A DNA stretch of 64,000 nucleotides from assembly GCF_001645125.1 (NCBI RefSeq), contig NZ_LXKA01000371.1, positions 1 to 64,000 of the forward strand, given 5' to 3'. The position numbers and the translations under genes are program-made. Under the pieces are notes generated by a model. It saw only the letters and a program-made list of their open reading frames with translations. It made no database searches and was not told the DNA's origin. Below, piece after piece: positions 39,835 to 48,948 of this stretch (its first letter is position 1; every line of letters starts with the position of its first letter). The stretch is from Paraburkholderia ginsengiterrae (lineage in GTDB: Bacteria > Pseudomonadota > Gammaproteobacteria > Burkholderiales > Burkholderiaceae).

Positions 39835-40275
39835 TCACCAGATGGCCTCTGGGTCGCTCAGGAATTCCTCCCGTGCAACTGTAATCACCCGCATCGGATC
39901 GTCCATAAACATCTCCGCTGGCGCGCGGTCATCGAGCAAGGCATGCGGCGAATACAGCCAGAATGTGCGTCTCCAGCCTCCGCGATCGTCTTCGCCAGGC
40001 AGGACCGCGAGGAGTTCGGCAACATCCTTCCGAATGTCGCCTGATGAGTCGAACTGGAAGTCCGGGTACAGGAAGCAATGCGTGGGGGCCGACCAGACAC
40101 CCAGCAAGGAGCCTCGCGCGCGCGCCTGGACCGCGTACGTTGCAACTCCCGGACACGGCGCCTCACCCGCCAGTTCGGCAATGCGGCGATCGTCCGGCCA
40201 GCCCTTTTCAAGAAGCTCGTCGCGGAACTCGATCGCTGCTGTAGTCGGCAGTTCATGCTCAGGATGGCTTGTCAT
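39835..40275 (-). CDS. MbcA/ParS/Xre-like antitoxin
   Basis: A 146-residue protein from the ATG at 40275; a TTG two codons upstream is possible. The C-terminal ~50 residues read GWRRTFWLYSPHALLDD and then RAPAEMFMDDPMRVITVARE, matching the toxin-binding domain of MbcA/ParS antitoxins (consensus W-L-x-x-P-x-x-L-x-x-x-x-P-x-E-x-x-x-x-D-P-x-x-V). The middle GSLLGVWSA and YPDFQFDSSG segments are also typical of this group. These proteins normally neutralise an NAD-degrading RES-domain toxin encoded next door. None is visible here, so this is an orphan or its partner has been lost. Confidence 0.7.
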   Translation of the reverse strand: MTSHPEHELPTTAAIEFRDELLEKGWPDDRRIAELAGEAPCPGVATYAVQARARGSLLGVWSAPTHCFLYPDFQFDSSGDIRKDVAELLAVLPGEDDRGGWRRTFWLYSPHALLDDRAPAEMFMDDPMRVITVAREEFLSDPEAIW

Positions 40276-40340
40276 GGACAAATTCCAAAGGACCGTTCAC
40301 CCCCTGGTTGACCCAAGGGCGAAGTCGACGTTGTAGCTGG

Positions 40341-40722
40341 TCATATCGTGCTGTCGAATGGCAGAAAGCCATTCGCGCGCCGTGTCCGGATGCGGCTCAT
40401 AGCCGGGATATTCGATCCTGCTGGACGCGAGGTTTTCAGGATCCATTTCAGGTCGCCGAGATTGCAGTGGTCGTTATTCCAGTTCGTGATATGAAGCGTA
40501 TCAATTATCTCCTTTCCACAAAGCTTGAGCTCATGTACCAGGGGTTTGTAGCTCCGCTCTTCCGTGCGACGAGCCTCGATCAAGGTGAAATGCCCGTCGG
40601 CGAGGTATGAGTATGAGGCACGAGTCTCGCTGAGCTGATATGCACGAGGTCGCGTTTGAACGGACCGCAACTCGGGTCGAGCGCCCGCAGCGAAAGAAAA
40701 CTCGTTTCCTGACGTTATCCAC
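40341..40722 (-). pseudogene. Truncated ComEC-type metallo-beta-lactamase fragment
   Basis: The frame begins just after an in-frame TGA and has no normal start. It reads YLADGHFTLIEAR and then IIDTLHITNWNNDHCNLGDL, resembling the N-terminal part of ComEC/Rec2-like MBL hydrolases, in which H-I-T-x-W-D-x-D-H-C forms the metal site. It breaks off after SRPAGSNIP into unrelated residues. The C-terminal ~250 residues expected of the family are missing. A decayed copy, distinct from the MBL gene starting at 40976. Confidence 0.5.
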
Positions 40723-40975
40723 AGCCGCGGAAGACCAATTCATCGTTTTCTGGTTGCAGCTCCCGGCGGGCAAGTACGTTACCGTCGCGCCGACTCGCGA
40801 ATATCATTTGTACCAGAACGCTGAGGTATTGAGCGCGAAGTCCAGATAGAATCTTCATCGCATCCATCCTGGTTCAAGTTAAGACCGTAGAAGATGGCGC
40901 CGGCATTGAACATGCGAGCGCATGCGCCTCGCATGTTGCCAGTGAACAAGCACACAGACCAAACTGAGGGCTTAG
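40723..40975. other. Spacer before the MBL gene
   Basis: No convincing gene. A plus-strand 69-codon frame (40640-40849) overlaps the MBL fragment and reads plausibly in parts (FIVFWLQLPAGKYVTVAP), but has no recognised family. The promoter of the 40976 gene should lie here. Confidence 0.35.
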
Positions 40976-42301
40976 ATGAGTACGCTCGACGATCGCTTTC
41001 CTGACAGTAACAGGAACCGGTTTTTCTCGTCCGGAGAGCCTGGTGAAAGACCAAAGGGACGTTTTTATGCGGCCTTCGAAGTCGCAGAGCCTATAGAGAA
41101 CGAGGAACGGGGGGAGCCAGTTTACCTCGAGTGCGCTTTTGCAGACGACGTTGACCAGCTTGTCGACACTCAGATGGAGCCTGGGCGATTTTGGAACAAG
41201 GTTTCACTATCGGTGCTCGCGCTCGACGACGAAAGTGGGATATATGCGAACATCGGCAACAGCGAGCCCGGCGATATCGTATGGTTCGAAGTCGTGGTCA
41301 GTCCGGCAACGGTGAACGAAGACAATGGCATGCAGTATGGCCAACTTCTTGACGCCGGAGAACGTGTTCATATTCATTTCAGGAAGTTCAGAGGGTCGAC
41401 CTCACAAGGCTCCCCCATCCCGCCTCACTACTGGTTGAAGGGGAATCCGGACAGGGAGTTGAATCCCAATGTCCTCGGCGGATACTCATCGATGAAGAGC
41501 GCGGGCGTGGCTGTCTTCGACGTCGGCCAGGGCGCCAGTCAGGCGCTGATGTACGAGGATAGCGGCCATTTCTTTCCGATGCTCTACGTCGACGTTGGCG
41601 GCGGTGTGCTCCAGAACCTGTCCACCTTCCCGAAAAACTTCAAAGGATTTTGTCCGCATGACGTGCCGATTATCCTTTCCCACTGGGATTGGGACCATTG
41701 GTCGTCAGTTTGTCGATTTCCCGATCTCCTGAAAAGTGACTGGATTGCTCCCCTCCCTCCCCCGAAGCCGATCCAGCAGTCGTTGTCATGGATTCTGCGA
41801 GGCCTGGGGCGCCTGAGCTTGTGGGTGCGGGGGATGCCTCCGACGTACCGCACCAAGAGCATGCTTCTCGAGTTGTGCACGGGAAAGACGACGAACGACT
41901 CCGGAATCGCGGTGACGTTGTTTGGCGGCGCCAGGGGCACCAAACGTTGTCTGTTGCCTGGCGACGCTGGATACCGCTATATCCCGTCGGTTGTGGCAAA
42001 TGAACGGTTTAACGCTTTATCCATTACGCATCACGGCGGGCGACTGCATTCCAAACAGATTCCGATACCAAAGCGCGGGGCACGCGCGATGTGTTCTGTG
42101 GGAAGCGGGAACTCATATAAACATCCATTTTGGGAGACCATAGATGCGCACCATGACGGCGGATGGCCTACTCCCATATCGACGGGACACTATGGAAGTC
42201 GCCCAAGTCACGTCTTTCAGCCATGGAACGGCCCTTTGAGAGTCGTATCGGACGCTTGCCCCTTCGCCCATCCATGCAGTGTGGGGATTCCATCCATTTA
42301 G
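40976..42301 (+). CDS. ComEC-type metallo-beta-lactamase-fold protein
   Basis: A 441-residue protein. Residues ~1-170 are a beta-rich domain of unknown type. Residues ~175-430 are an MBL hydrolase fold: GVAVFDVGQGASQA, LYVDVGGG, the metal-site motif LSHWDWDHW (H236, D238, D240, H241), CLLPGDAGY and LSITHHGG. The second His of the usual HxHxDH is Asp, a variation common in ComEC/Rec2-like proteins. No membrane segments, so it acts in the cytoplasm. The ribosome site GAGGG lies 7 nt upstream of the ATG. It converges with the unknown gene at 42463. Nuclease or phosphodiesterase activity on nucleic acid or nucleotide signals is plausible. Confidence 0.7.
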   Translation: MSTLDDRFPDSNRNRFFSSGEPGERPKGRFYAAFEVAEPIENEERGEPVYLECAFADDVDQLVDTQMEPGRFWNKVSLSVLALDDESGIYANIGNSEPGDIVWFEVVVSPATVNEDNGMQYGQLLDAGERVHIHFRKFRGSTSQGSPIPPHYWLKGNPDRELNPNVLGGYSSMKSAGVAVFDVGQGASQALMYEDSGHFFPMLYVDVGGGVLQNLSTFPKNFKGFCPHDVPIILSHWDWDHWSSVCRFPDLLKSDWIAPLPPPKPIQQSLSWILRGLGRLSLWVRGMPPTYRTKSMLLELCTGKTTNDSGIAVTLFGGARGTKRCLLPGDAGYRYIPSVVANERFNALSITHHGGRLHSKQIPIPKRGARAMCSVGSGNSYKHPFWETIDAHHDGGWPTPISTGHYGSRPSHVFQPWNGPLRVVSDACPFAHPCSVGIPSI

Positions 42302-42462
42302 AAACAGTGCGTAAATCCATCGCGCGGTCTCGTATCCGTGCCGCGCAAGATGGTCGAACTTGGCGTGCCACAGTCGCTTGAGGGAAGTCTTGCACGATGC
42401 TGCTTTTTAGCGGGATGCTGGCCTGCGAGAGGACTGCGGTGTTTCCTGGCAGCCCAAGAACC

Positions 42463-43332
42463 TTAAGCCTGAGCGTTCTCGGACGCTGCACTTGTCCAAG
42501 ATGCCAACTCTCCGAATCTGAGCGCGACTCCCGCGTATGGAGAACTGAAATCGAGGTCGAAGCGGAAAGCATTCTTCTTGTCGGTCAAGCCGGGAATGGC
42601 GCCGTGCCAGAACAACGTTGCCTTCTTGTCTACCAGTGTCGGAAGGTAGTCGGGCAGCACTTTCTTTTTGCTCGACACCAGTAGCAGGGGAAGTTTCCTC
42701 GCTTCATGCAGAAATCGCTTTCTGCTTTCTATAAGAAAGCTATAGTCAGCCTCTCTGACGGTCGACGCGCCGAAAATGATCCGCTCACGCGGATTCAGCG
42801 AACTGATGTCATCGGAAACACTGCCAAGAAACGTAAAGGCAGTCTCGTACGTCAGGTGCTGCTTTCCGATAGTCAATGGCTGTAGCGCACGCTCCCCGGG
42901 CGTCAACTGGATCCAGGCATCAATCACCTCTTCCAGCGTTCCCGGGTAGTACGCGGGGAGTGTACGGACGGTCACAGCCAGTTGTAGCAATTCCGCCTTT
43001 GTGGGCTCTCCGGTTTTCTTCTTTATCGTCGGGCCGGGACCGAGAAGGTTTGGCACGCTTTTGCGTGGCTCTTCCGCGGGTCTTGGATGCGGCCGTCCAG
43101 GAAATAGCGACGTTTCAGTGGAACGGGCCTCGTTGGAACAGCCAGCGACATGTCGTTCGGGAGCGAAGAAGTAGGTGTTGATCCTCTTCTTGGGAAACAC
43201 CTTGACGAGGCAGGCGTCATTTGGGCAATAGCAGTCAAGATCAAATGCGCCCTTTATCTTGTATGCGTAGTCCGCGGTAACCTTTGATTCCACTTGCCAG
43301 CATAGCGCTTCGGTCATTAACTCATCGCGCAT
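42463..43332 (-). CDS. Unknown protein with N-terminal cysteine/histidine cluster
   Basis: A 289-residue protein; the ATG at 43332 is chosen because AGGAG lies 8 nt upstream. The N-terminal ~70 residues contain FDLDCYCPNDACLVKVFPKK and then APERHVAGCSNE, a possible zinc-binding site of the kind seen at the start of CoiA-like or restriction-like proteins. A Pro/Lys-rich linker follows, then a mixed alpha/beta region. I do not recognise the family. It converges with the MBL gene at 40976-42301, and the patatin operon lies upstream on the same strand, ~230 bp away. Confidence 0.6.
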   Translation of the reverse strand: MRDELMTEALCWQVESKVTADYAYKIKGAFDLDCYCPNDACLVKVFPKKRINTYFFAPERHVAGCSNEARSTETSLFPGRPHPRPAEEPRKSVPNLLGPGPTIKKKTGEPTKAELLQLAVTVRTLPAYYPGTLEEVIDAWIQLTPGERALQPLTIGKQHLTYETAFTFLGSVSDDISSLNPRERIIFGASTVREADYSFLIESRKRFLHEARKLPLLLVSSKKKVLPDYLPTLVDKKATLFWHGAIPGLTDKKNAFRFDLDFSSPYAGVALRFGELASWTSAASENAQA

Positions 43333-43560
43333 ACTTTCTCCTAACTTGGGATGTTCCTGTTGGCGCCCCGACAGCGGCGATCCTGGAATAAACCGTTCAT
43401 TTTGACAATTCCGGATCAACTGCCCCGCCCCGGTCATTACCCGATGTGTCGCATCGTTGACAACGCATCTGTAGTCCTGCGCTGAAGCGGCTATGCCCAG
43501 GCTGAACTGGCTTCATCATGCGCATATTTGATCAGCTCATCTGCAAAGGTTCTCCGATAT

Positions 43561-44757
43561 TCAGAGAGTAGACAGATATCGGTCGAGGATAATATGGGTA
43601 AGCTGCTCGCCACGTAACGACAACGCGTCAAGATCTGCCTGCCGCATCGCGGCGAAATTAGTTGGATAGTCCTTCACTTGCTCACGGCGCACCAGGTCCG
43701 GCGACGCATAAGGCAACTGTTCGTCCATCTGGCCCAGATACACCATGCCGAAGCCCTTCAGCAGTCCGTTGCGCGCGTATTGATGCAACCGGCTATAGGT
43801 TGCATCCTGTACCTTGCGATGGATCGTCTCGAAAGACAGCTTTACGCGACTGATCCACCAGAACGGACTGGACTCACCACCGACCTGCCCTGCCCCCGCA
43901 TTCAGACTGATGATATGCGTCGCGTTGAAGCTGTTCACACTGATGCCCGAGTTTCTGCCCGGTTCGAGGACGGTTACGCCGAGGTTTTCGAAGACGCCAC
44001 CGTCGGTGAGCACTACCTTCTGCGCCGATGTCCTGTTGCCTCGGACAAAGGAGAATTTCTGGATCAACGGCGGTAGCAGCAACGGAAACGCCGCCGACGA
44101 CGCAACAGCACGGGCAACGGGAATATGGTTGTCTTCAATGCGGCCATATCGCCAGCCTCCTGATGCTTCGGAACCAAAGCGAAATGCGGTGCCCGTGCGC
44201 AGATCACAGGCATTGATAATGACCTCCACGCCCTTCCACCGGACGTCTTTGATCACTGTGTCGCCGAAGATCGTCCGTGCGAGCGCATTTTCGAACGCGG
44301 TCGTCAGGCTGCCCCAGATTGGTAGCAGACCAGATAGCCGGGCGAGACCACTTTCGAGTCGTCTCGTCGGCAATCGCGTGATGACACGTATCACGGAAAG
44401 CACTGCTCCCAACGCACCGAGCGCGAAGGAGGGCAACGCAGTCAAAAGAAGGGTTGCGAAAATCTTGGGTGTTTCGCCGCTGAAAAAAACAGACCTTGCA
44501 ATCGACCCGTTGAAACCCCTGCGCAGGATGTCGACCATCCGCCGGTCGAACTCAGCGAACTCCGCGCCCCAGTACGCGAGGCAGGCGCCAATCACGCTTC
44601 CGCCCGATACGGTGGAAATTACTCTGACCTTGTCCAGCAGCCCGCGGTCATTGAGCGCACGCAGGCATCCAAGATGAAAGGCCATCGCTCGGGAGCCACC
44701 GCCGGAGAGCGCGAGCGTCAAAAATGTCCCGGAGGACTCTCGGTGTGCGTCAGTCAT
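43561..44757 (-). CDS. Patatin-like phospholipase
   Basis: A 398-residue patatin-family lipid hydrolase from the ATG at 44757. It has the oxyanion loop GGGSRA (19-24), nucleophile S51 in STVSGGS and catalytic D252 in LTDGG. Residues ~99-129 are strongly hydrophobic and may contact or cross the membrane. Patatins such as CapV act as membrane-degrading effectors in CBASS. Here the gene overlaps the E2-E1-JAB gene by 8 bases, so it is the last gene of that operon and probably its effector. No cyclic-nucleotide synthase is nearby, so the activating signal would have to differ from CBASS. Confidence 0.85.
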   Translation of the reverse strand: MTDAHRESSGTFLTLALSGGGSRAMAFHLGCLRALNDRGLLDKVRVISTVSGGSVIGACLAYWGAEFAEFDRRMVDILRRGFNGSIARSVFFSGETPKIFATLLLTALPSFALGALGAVLSVIRVITRLPTRRLESGLARLSGLLPIWGSLTTAFENALARTIFGDTVIKDVRWKGVEVIINACDLRTGTAFRFGSEASGGWRYGRIEDNHIPVARAVASSAAFPLLLPPLIQKFSFVRGNRTSAQKVVLTDGGVFENLGVTVLEPGRNSGISVNSFNATHIISLNAGAGQVGGESSPFWWISRVKLSFETIHRKVQDATYSRLHQYARNGLLKGFGMVYLGQMDEQLPYASPDLVRREQVKDYPTNFAAMRQADLDALSLRGEQLTHIILDRYLSTL

Positions 44758-46996
44758 CACGGTCGAATACATTGCCTGCTATTAGCGGCGCTTTCGCTGA
44801 CCCACCGACAATGAGCATCAGAAACTGATGGGCCTGAAAATCGGTACCTTCGAACAGCCGCACCATCGCGCTCCGGTCTGTATGGCTTGGATCGGGTTGC
44901 GAGCCCGGATGGGTATGCCACATGCCGATGAACGCCACCGAGCCTCTCGTTCTCGAGGTCTGTTCTGCATTCATCTCGGCTACGCCGCGGGTGCCGCAGA
45001 TAAAACCCACTGGACTTGCCTGACTATCGGGTGGCGGGCCGCTTACGGCCGTGATCCACACGATCTTGAGAAACCGGTCGATCTCGCCAAACAGGATTCC
45101 GCCTGTCTCCGGCGTGGGGCCCCACATCCTTTCCGACTTGCGCATCCATCCGAGCATTGCAGATTTAGCCGCAGGGGCAAGCCGGATCTGATAGCCATGA
45201 CGTGGATCGACAAGCACATCATCGGATGGCCACGAATACTCCGCTTCAGGCGGTTCATCGGCACGGACGCGTGGGGCCTCAGATGGCTGCATGCCGAACC
45301 CACGGGCGTGCTCATCCGTTCCGCTGGCTAGCCAGCCCGCTGCCACATTCAGCATGCGACCTGTCAGTACTGCGATATCCGAGGCGGAGCCAACGAACGT
45401 GGGATCAGAGCAACCGGGCTCTGGCTGGAACAGACGCGATGCTCGCGCATCTGTCGGCCAGAATTCATCGAGCAGCATGCGCGCGCTCGGCGCATTTGCA
45501 AACGCCAGTTTCATGCGTCTGTCGAGGTCGAGCGCAACGCCCGGCCCGTTGCTCCTGGCCAAGGTCATAAGACCTGCGTCTGCCCGATGCCCGACCGCCA
45601 TTGAGATGATCGGCGCATGGCTACCCGGTCGCTCACGCAGACACAGTTCCAGCGCAGTCGCAACGCGGATCGATGCCGTTGCATTGATGACGACATCCGC
45701 CTCGAACAGTGTCTGCGCGCTCTCGGGACTCCCAAGGACATGAATGATATTTGTTCGCTGCGGATCAGTGTCGATCGCCGGGTTGATGAGGCGGACGTTT
45801 GCGCGTGTTGCGTACGCTTTGTTGACGCCCACCTGGTGTCGGCTAAAGATTTGGCGCGCGAGCACGCCTGGCTTAACGACCGTCTTGTCGTACAACGTGA
45901 GCTTTCCCACACCGGCGCGTGCCAGGAATGTCGCGATCGTACTGCCGAGTGCGCCGCACCCCAGTATGGCGACGTGACGGCCGCGCCAGTATGCAGCTGG
46001 CGTACCGGCATCCCTTGGCACCACGATTTCCGGGCGATCCTCAAGCACCGAACACCAGTCAATGGATGCGCTCTCGGCCCAGTCATTAAACAGGCGCTCG
46101 TCAACTGGATCGTCGTTGGTTCTGGCGAGCACGGCCTTGCGCAACTCGATAGCATCGTCTGCCTTGATGCGCCAGGCCGCGAGATGCTGACGCCGCTCGC
46201 CGCCAGCAATGCCTCGCATGGCCGCGCCAAGCACGAATACCAGCGGCTTGTTCTCCGGGTTGTGCAATGCGCCGATTGTCAGCAGCAGCCGAATGACGTC
46301 AAGCGGGATACCTCGCGCCTGCAGCACGGTCCGCAGCGCCGCGAAGGTCTCCGGATACTCAAACGGCATGTCCGATGGAAGGAGGATCGCAGGCGCGACG
46401 CTCATTTGTGACGCGGGCGATTTGTAGTCCAGCCACTCGCCGAGTTCAACACAAAATTCGTTCTCGCGAACGATGCGGGCATAACCGGCCCAGAAAGGTG
46501 CGGCAGCAACAGGTGTGTTGACGGTCGGCACCACGACCAGCGCCCGACCGTCATAATAGGCGACGGGTGGGTGCAGCGGCAGTCCCACTGGGTCAAGCTC
46601 GTTTAGGGCTGCTGCCCGTAACCATTCGTGCATACGCTGGACGAAGCCGAGCATTCCATCCGCTGGATGCCATTCTGTTTCGGGCGACTGGTAAAGACAT
46701 ACCGTATGCCCCCACTGCACATGCGGGAAGCCGCCGTAGTCGGAATGCGCGAACCAGAGCGCCGGAATCTCGAGAGGGAATGTTGGCGGCACAAAAATCA
46801 GTAAGCGCTCTCGCGGCCGGAACGGAATCCCGCCCGCTGCCACGGTATAGGCGCTGCACGCGACGGAAACCGAGATCCTCAGGTCGGCGCCAGTCGAAGC
46901 CGGCTCCGTGACCTGGACGATCTCAAGCGCGTCATTGGATTTCTCGGCAATCTGCGTCAACTGCTCGAGTGCCCAGCGTTGACCTTCGGTCCTCAT
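44750..46996 (-). CDS. E2-E1-JAB fusion (bacterial ubiquitin-like conjugation enzyme)
   Basis: A 748-residue triple fusion. Residues ~1-135 are an E2-like domain with the candidate catalytic C100 in WGHTVCLYQ. Residues ~335-560 are an E1/ThiF adenylation domain with the nucleotide loop GCGALGSTI (346-354) and candidate catalytic C529 in EPGCSDP. Residues ~595-748 are a JAB deubiquitinase-type metalloprotease with E630 (ETGGILFG) and a perfect JAMM motif (H694, H696, S704, D707). In CBASS, separate Cap2 (E2-E1) and Cap3 (JAB) do these jobs; fused forms are described in other bacterial ubiquitin-like operons. Its ATG overlaps the MBL gene's stop (TAATG). It should attach a C-terminal glycine of some protein to a target and also remove it. 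Confidence 0.88.
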   Translation of the reverse strand: MRTEGQRWALEQLTQIAEKSNDALEIVQVTEPASTGADLRISVSVACSAYTVAAGGIPFRPRERLLIFVPPTFPLEIPALWFAHSDYGGFPHVQWGHTVCLYQSPETEWHPADGMLGFVQRMHEWLRAAALNELDPVGLPLHPPVAYYDGRALVVVPTVNTPVAAAPFWAGYARIVRENEFCVELGEWLDYKSPASQMSVAPAILLPSDMPFEYPETFAALRTVLQARGIPLDVIRLLLTIGALHNPENKPLVFVLGAAMRGIAGGERRQHLAAWRIKADDAIELRKAVLARTNDDPVDERLFNDWAESASIDWCSVLEDRPEIVVPRDAGTPAAYWRGRHVAILGCGALGSTIATFLARAGVGKLTLYDKTVVKPGVLARQIFSRHQVGVNKAYATRANVRLINPAIDTDPQRTNIIHVLGSPESAQTLFEADVVINATASIRVATALELCLRERPGSHAPIISMAVGHRADAGLMTLARSNGPGVALDLDRRMKLAFANAPSARMLLDEFWPTDARASRLFQPEPGCSDPTFVGSASDIAVLTGRMLNVAAGWLASGTDEHARGFGMQPSEAPRVRADEPPEAEYSWPSDDVLVDPRHGYQIRLAPAAKSAMLGWMRKSERMWGPTPETGGILFGEIDRFLKIVWITAVSGPPPDSQASPVGFICGTRGVAEMNAEQTSRTRGSVAFIGMWHTHPGSQPDPSHTDRSAMVRLFEGTDFQAHQFLMLIVGGSAKAPLIAGNVFDRDD

Positions 46997-48153
46997 TACT
47001 TGCCGAACCCGACCTTCGCCGCGGGTGGCGTATTCGTTCCACGAACAGCGGCGACGGCCTTGGCGAGATCGTCTTCGGCTTGCTCCGACAGCGTATAGTC
47101 GCTATCGACGAGGCGGATGCCCGTGTCGGTGACGGTGAAGATGATGGGACGCACTTTCTTCGACGTACTGTATTCGTCGGTGCAGAGAAAATTGCCCGGC
47201 GCATCGACGATTTCCAGATAACGAAACTTCGCCTTCGCATGGGGCGGGTTATCGCCCGGCATGTTCCTGCCGGGTATGGCTGGCGAAGACGACACAATAT
47301 ACGCGCCCTTGCGCTTCCCTGACTTCAGGTCGTCCAGAATATCCTGTTGCTCCACCTCGTCGTTATCGAACATCACTTTCCTGGAACAGTGATGCGGCGC
47401 AAGCAGCACATCCCACGAAAGCCGGCTATCGTTACCGTGCTTCCGGGTCTCATCGAACACGCGGCGCAGCGTAGGATGCGCAAGATCACCGAAGAACAAT
47501 CCAGCCATCGATCGCGTGGAGTTGCCGATCAATATCTGCAGCGCAAGGCTCGTTTCGTTCCGCTTGTCAGCCGAATCATCCTTGAATGGCGCATGGATAA
47601 ACGCGTTGAAACGGCTCCCTACGTTGATACCGTCCAGCAGGGTGACAGGGTTGCCCGGTATCGTGAGAAACGCTCTCGGCAAGCCTTGATATTTCTCTTC
47701 CTTCAGCAGATCGTCATAGCCGAACACCCGTACTCGGTTACCCGAGCCGGGATCACCCTGCACCGCGATGGTCTCTTCGCGCCGCCGCCCGGCTTCTTTC
47801 CTGAAAGCCTGCGCGTCCGCGCACAGATCCTTATGGTATTCGCGGAAGATCCGCGGCGTGTGCCACAACTCGCCGATCGTGACGTGCTTCAGCAGGTTCG
47901 CAAACCCACGGCAATGATCTTCGTCCGGATGCGTGAGAACAAAGCATGAGAGATAGGGTTTGCCATTCCGCTTGGGCAGCTTGGCAATCAGTTCGTCGAC
48001 GACGGGAATCCTGCCGTTGTCGATTTCGTCCGCGAGTGCACAATCATTTAGATCGATCTGCAAGACTTCGCTATCACTGATTACGACGGTGGTGGCATCA
48101 CCACAGCCAACCGGCCAGAATATAAACGACGGTCCATCGACATCCGCAAACAT
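46996..48153 (-). CDS. Metallo-beta-lactamase-fold protein of the E2-E1-JAB operon
   Basis: A 385-residue MBL-fold protein, first gene of the operon. The motifs are WPVGCGDATTVVIS, the metal site LTHPDEDHCRGF (H75, D77, D79, H80), LFFGDLAHP and LLAPHHCSR. As in ComEC-like members, the second His of HxHxDH is Asp. The ribosome site GGAG lies upstream of the ATG. MBL proteins beside E1/E2/JAB genes are a recurring operon type in bacteria; their role is not established, and nuclease or signal-nucleotide hydrolysis are candidates. No small ubiquitin-like gene is seen upstream, where IS3 debris lies. Confidence 0.75.
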   Translation of the reverse strand: MFADVDGPSFIFWPVGCGDATTVVISDSEVLQIDLNDCALADEIDNGRIPVVDELIAKLPKRNGKPYLSCFVLTHPDEDHCRGFANLLKHVTIGELWHTPRIFREYHKDLCADAQAFRKEAGRRREETIAVQGDPGSGNRVRVFGYDDLLKEEKYQGLPRAFLTIPGNPVTLLDGINVGSRFNAFIHAPFKDDSADKRNETSLALQILIGNSTRSMAGLFFGDLAHPTLRRVFDETRKHGNDSRLSWDVLLAPHHCSRKVMFDNDEVEQQDILDDLKSGKRKGAYIVSSSPAIPGRNMPGDNPPHAKAKFRYLEIVDAPGNFLCTDEYSTSKKVRPIIFTVTDTGIRLVDSDYTLSEQAEDDLAKAVAAVRGTNTPPAAKVGFGK

Positions 48154-48675
48154 GTGATTCTCCGTCCATCTGAAAACGTCTATGTGCGCCGCCAGGCGGA
48201 CGGCAACTTTTACCTACTCATCTCAAATCATATTACAAGAAATCACTAGATGTTGGGATTTTTTCGTTTTATTTCCAATATGTAGTGTTGCCTTGCGAGA
48301 TTCGCCTCGGCCGCCACGAGGAAAACGTTTGCGCTCTGCCTGAATCGGCAAGGAATGCCATTCGACCGGATCGTGACGACAGATCGCGCCGCAACTGGGA
48401 CCATGGCTGCTGACCGGTGTACGGTTTTCGGGTGGTGCTTACGTGACCCGGTCATGCTGAAAATGGCGACAGTCACAGCATTGTCGGCGTGACGAGTGAC
48501 GACCGCCGATGGTGAAGTAAGTGGAAAATCGGACTCTCGTCCAGCCCCGCAAATCGGGATAGAGCGGGACTGGCTCTCTTGTTCAACCGTTCCTCGGCAT
48601 ATCGCTCTTCGAGCAAGCGTTAAGTTCGGGCACCGTTCCATCTATGTTCGCTACACAGTTCGTCAACCACCTTGA
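48154..48675. other. Stretch upstream of the E2-E1-JAB operon
   Basis: It contains the operon's promoter region, with an AT-rich tract at ~48215-48270. No ubiquitin-like protein gene is seen in any frame, although one could have been lost here. The minus-strand frame at 48246-48641 does not look like a protein I know. Confidence 0.4.
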
Positions 48676-48948
48676 TCAGCAGTTCGGAGATCGCCCTCGC
48701 CGATTCCGTGAGCGATATGGTCTTCGATGGGCAAAGCGACAACGTTCGCGTAAGACGCCGGTCGCGTACCCGTAGCGACCCTTGCGTTGCTCAAAGAGCC
48801 CACGGATACGATTTTTCAAGCTTGCATATTTGTCCTCTGCCTGCAGTACCTTCTGCTGATAATAGAGAGTGCTGCGCGCCAACGATAGCCAGGAATCGCA
48901 CCTTCCCTCACGTCTAGGCGGCGATTCGGCGTGGCGCAAAAGTGGCAT
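48676..48948 (-). pseudogene. IS3-family transposase remnant
   Basis: The frame includes LSLARSTLYYQQKVLQAEDKYASL and NRIRGLFEQRKGRYGY (quoted in two pieces: LSLARSTLYYQQK; then KNRIRGLFEQRKGRYGY). This is the N-terminal part of the OrfB transposase of IS150/IS3-type elements. The sequence becomes unrecognisable before the DDE core. Only this fragment remains, with no clear terminal repeats. Confidence 0.75.

Noticed and set aside
43814-44677. 287-codon plus-strand frame opposite patatin
   Set aside because: Shadow of the patatin gene; no recognisable protein features.
43561-46996. Type II CBASS operon
   Set aside because: Patatin, E2-E1 and JAB parts are present, but no CD-NTase is encoded in the operon or nearby, and the E2-E1-JAB fusion plus MBL differs from the Cap2/Cap3 layout.
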